NCBI RefSeq assembly: GCF_001642935.1
Contig: NZ_CP016761.1
Span: 1,922,001-1,986,000, forward strand
DNA from: Fictibacillus arsenicus
GTDB lineage: Bacteria > Bacillota > Bacilli > Bacillales > Fictibacillaceae
DNA length: 64,000 nt
Direction: 5' to 3'
The notes under the pieces were generated by a model. That model saw only the letters and a list, made by a program, of their open reading frames with translations. It was not told the DNA's origin and did not search any database. A program made the translations under genes and the position numbers. Positions 63,939 to 64,000 of the stretch are shown here, piece after piece; position 1 is the stretch's first letter; each line of letters opens with the position of its first letter.

Positions 63939-64000
63939 TATCGATCGTCTATGGGATCGAATTGAAGAACTGTCCAACATCGGGCGAACCCCGGATAATG
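63931..64000 (+). CDS. M20 amidohydrolase, N-carbamoyl-L-amino-acid hydrolase-like (3' end outside window)
   Basis: Only 23 codons are visible: MINIDRLWDRIEELSNIGRT then PDN, the usual N-terminus of Zn-dependent allantoate/N-carbamoyl-amino-acid amidohydrolases. AAAGGAGAT precedes the ATG. Following ATC hydrolase, it probably acts as N-carbamoyl-L-cysteine amidohydrolase (AtcC type) to yield L-cysteine. Confidence 0.7.
   Translation, partial: MINIDRLWDRIEELSNIGRTPDN

Noticed and set aside
1-64000. tRNA, rRNA, riboswitch classes and plasmid or phage origin
   Set aside because: No cloverleaf, rRNA or known riboswitch motif was recognised by eye on either strand; subtle RNAs could have been missed.

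Overview
This window is chromosomal DNA of an endospore-forming member of the Bacillaceae. The gene order from about 4.9 to 38.9 kb (ymfF-ymfH-ymfI-ymfJ-ymfK-ymfM-pgsA-cinA-recA-rny-spoVS-kor-tdh-kbl-miaB-ricA-cotE-mutS-mutL-miaA-hfq-spoVK-hflX-ynbB-glnR-glnA) follows the Bacillus subtilis ymfF-to-glnA region. It differs by lacking pbpX and ymdB and by carrying korAB. Protein divergence and a dispersed ~150-bp intergenic repeat suggest a genus related to Bacillus, perhaps Fictibacillus; the genus is inference.

Layout. 1-4.5 kb: BMP/NupNOPQ-type nucleoside ABC importer (the binding protein is cut by the window edge). 4.9-8.6 kb: the EF-P aminopentanol-modification genes and ymfJ. 8.7-13.6 kb: ymfK, a RodZ-like protein, pgsA, cinA and recA; recA has a visible LexA box and sigma-A promoter. 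14-24.9 kb: RNase Y, SpoVS, 2-oxoacid:ferredoxin oxidoreductase, threonine catabolism (tdh-kbl), miaB-ricA and cotE. 25-30.7 kb: mutS-mutL-miaA-hfq. 30.7-33.1 kb: a tyrosine recombinase-like protein apparently missing a catalytic Arg, a spore lipoprotein and a YitT-family protein. 33.4-38.9 kb: spoVK, hflX, ynbB and glnR-glnA, the last with two perfect GlnR boxes.

From glnA to about 61.6 kb the window becomes an accessory mosaic. It opens with the C-terminal stub of a phage-type integrase and contains many gene fragments: ABC ATPase, IS1182 and IS3 transposases, Nudix, DUF421, solute-binding protein, aldo/keto reductase, redoxin, NmrA-like, LLM and RadC. Between them sit intact genes, strikingly rich in spore functions: a complete seven-gene spoVA2mob-type operon (DUF1657, YhcN/YlaJ, SpoVAC, SpoVAD, SpoVAEb, DUF1657, DUF421+DUF1657), a cardiolipin synthase and YetF-like protein next to it, an alpha/beta SASP and a full GerA-type germinant-receptor operon. 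It also holds the hxlR/hxlAB formaldehyde module with a yoxD homologue. This resembles the cargo described on the Tn1546-like element of heat-resistant-spore B. subtilis strains, but no intact transposition genes are visible here.

The most unusual single locus is a thioredoxin-like gene on the minus strand (54865-55173). Its reading frame is interrupted only by a TGA exactly at the first redox Cys, followed by a hairpin compatible with a bacterial SECIS. It also has ATA where the start codon should be, so pseudogenization competes with the selenoprotein reading. The window ends with a divergent symporter and the start of a thiazoline-to-cysteine (ATC hydrolase plus M20 amidohydrolase) operon.

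No rRNA, tRNA or CRISPR array was seen.
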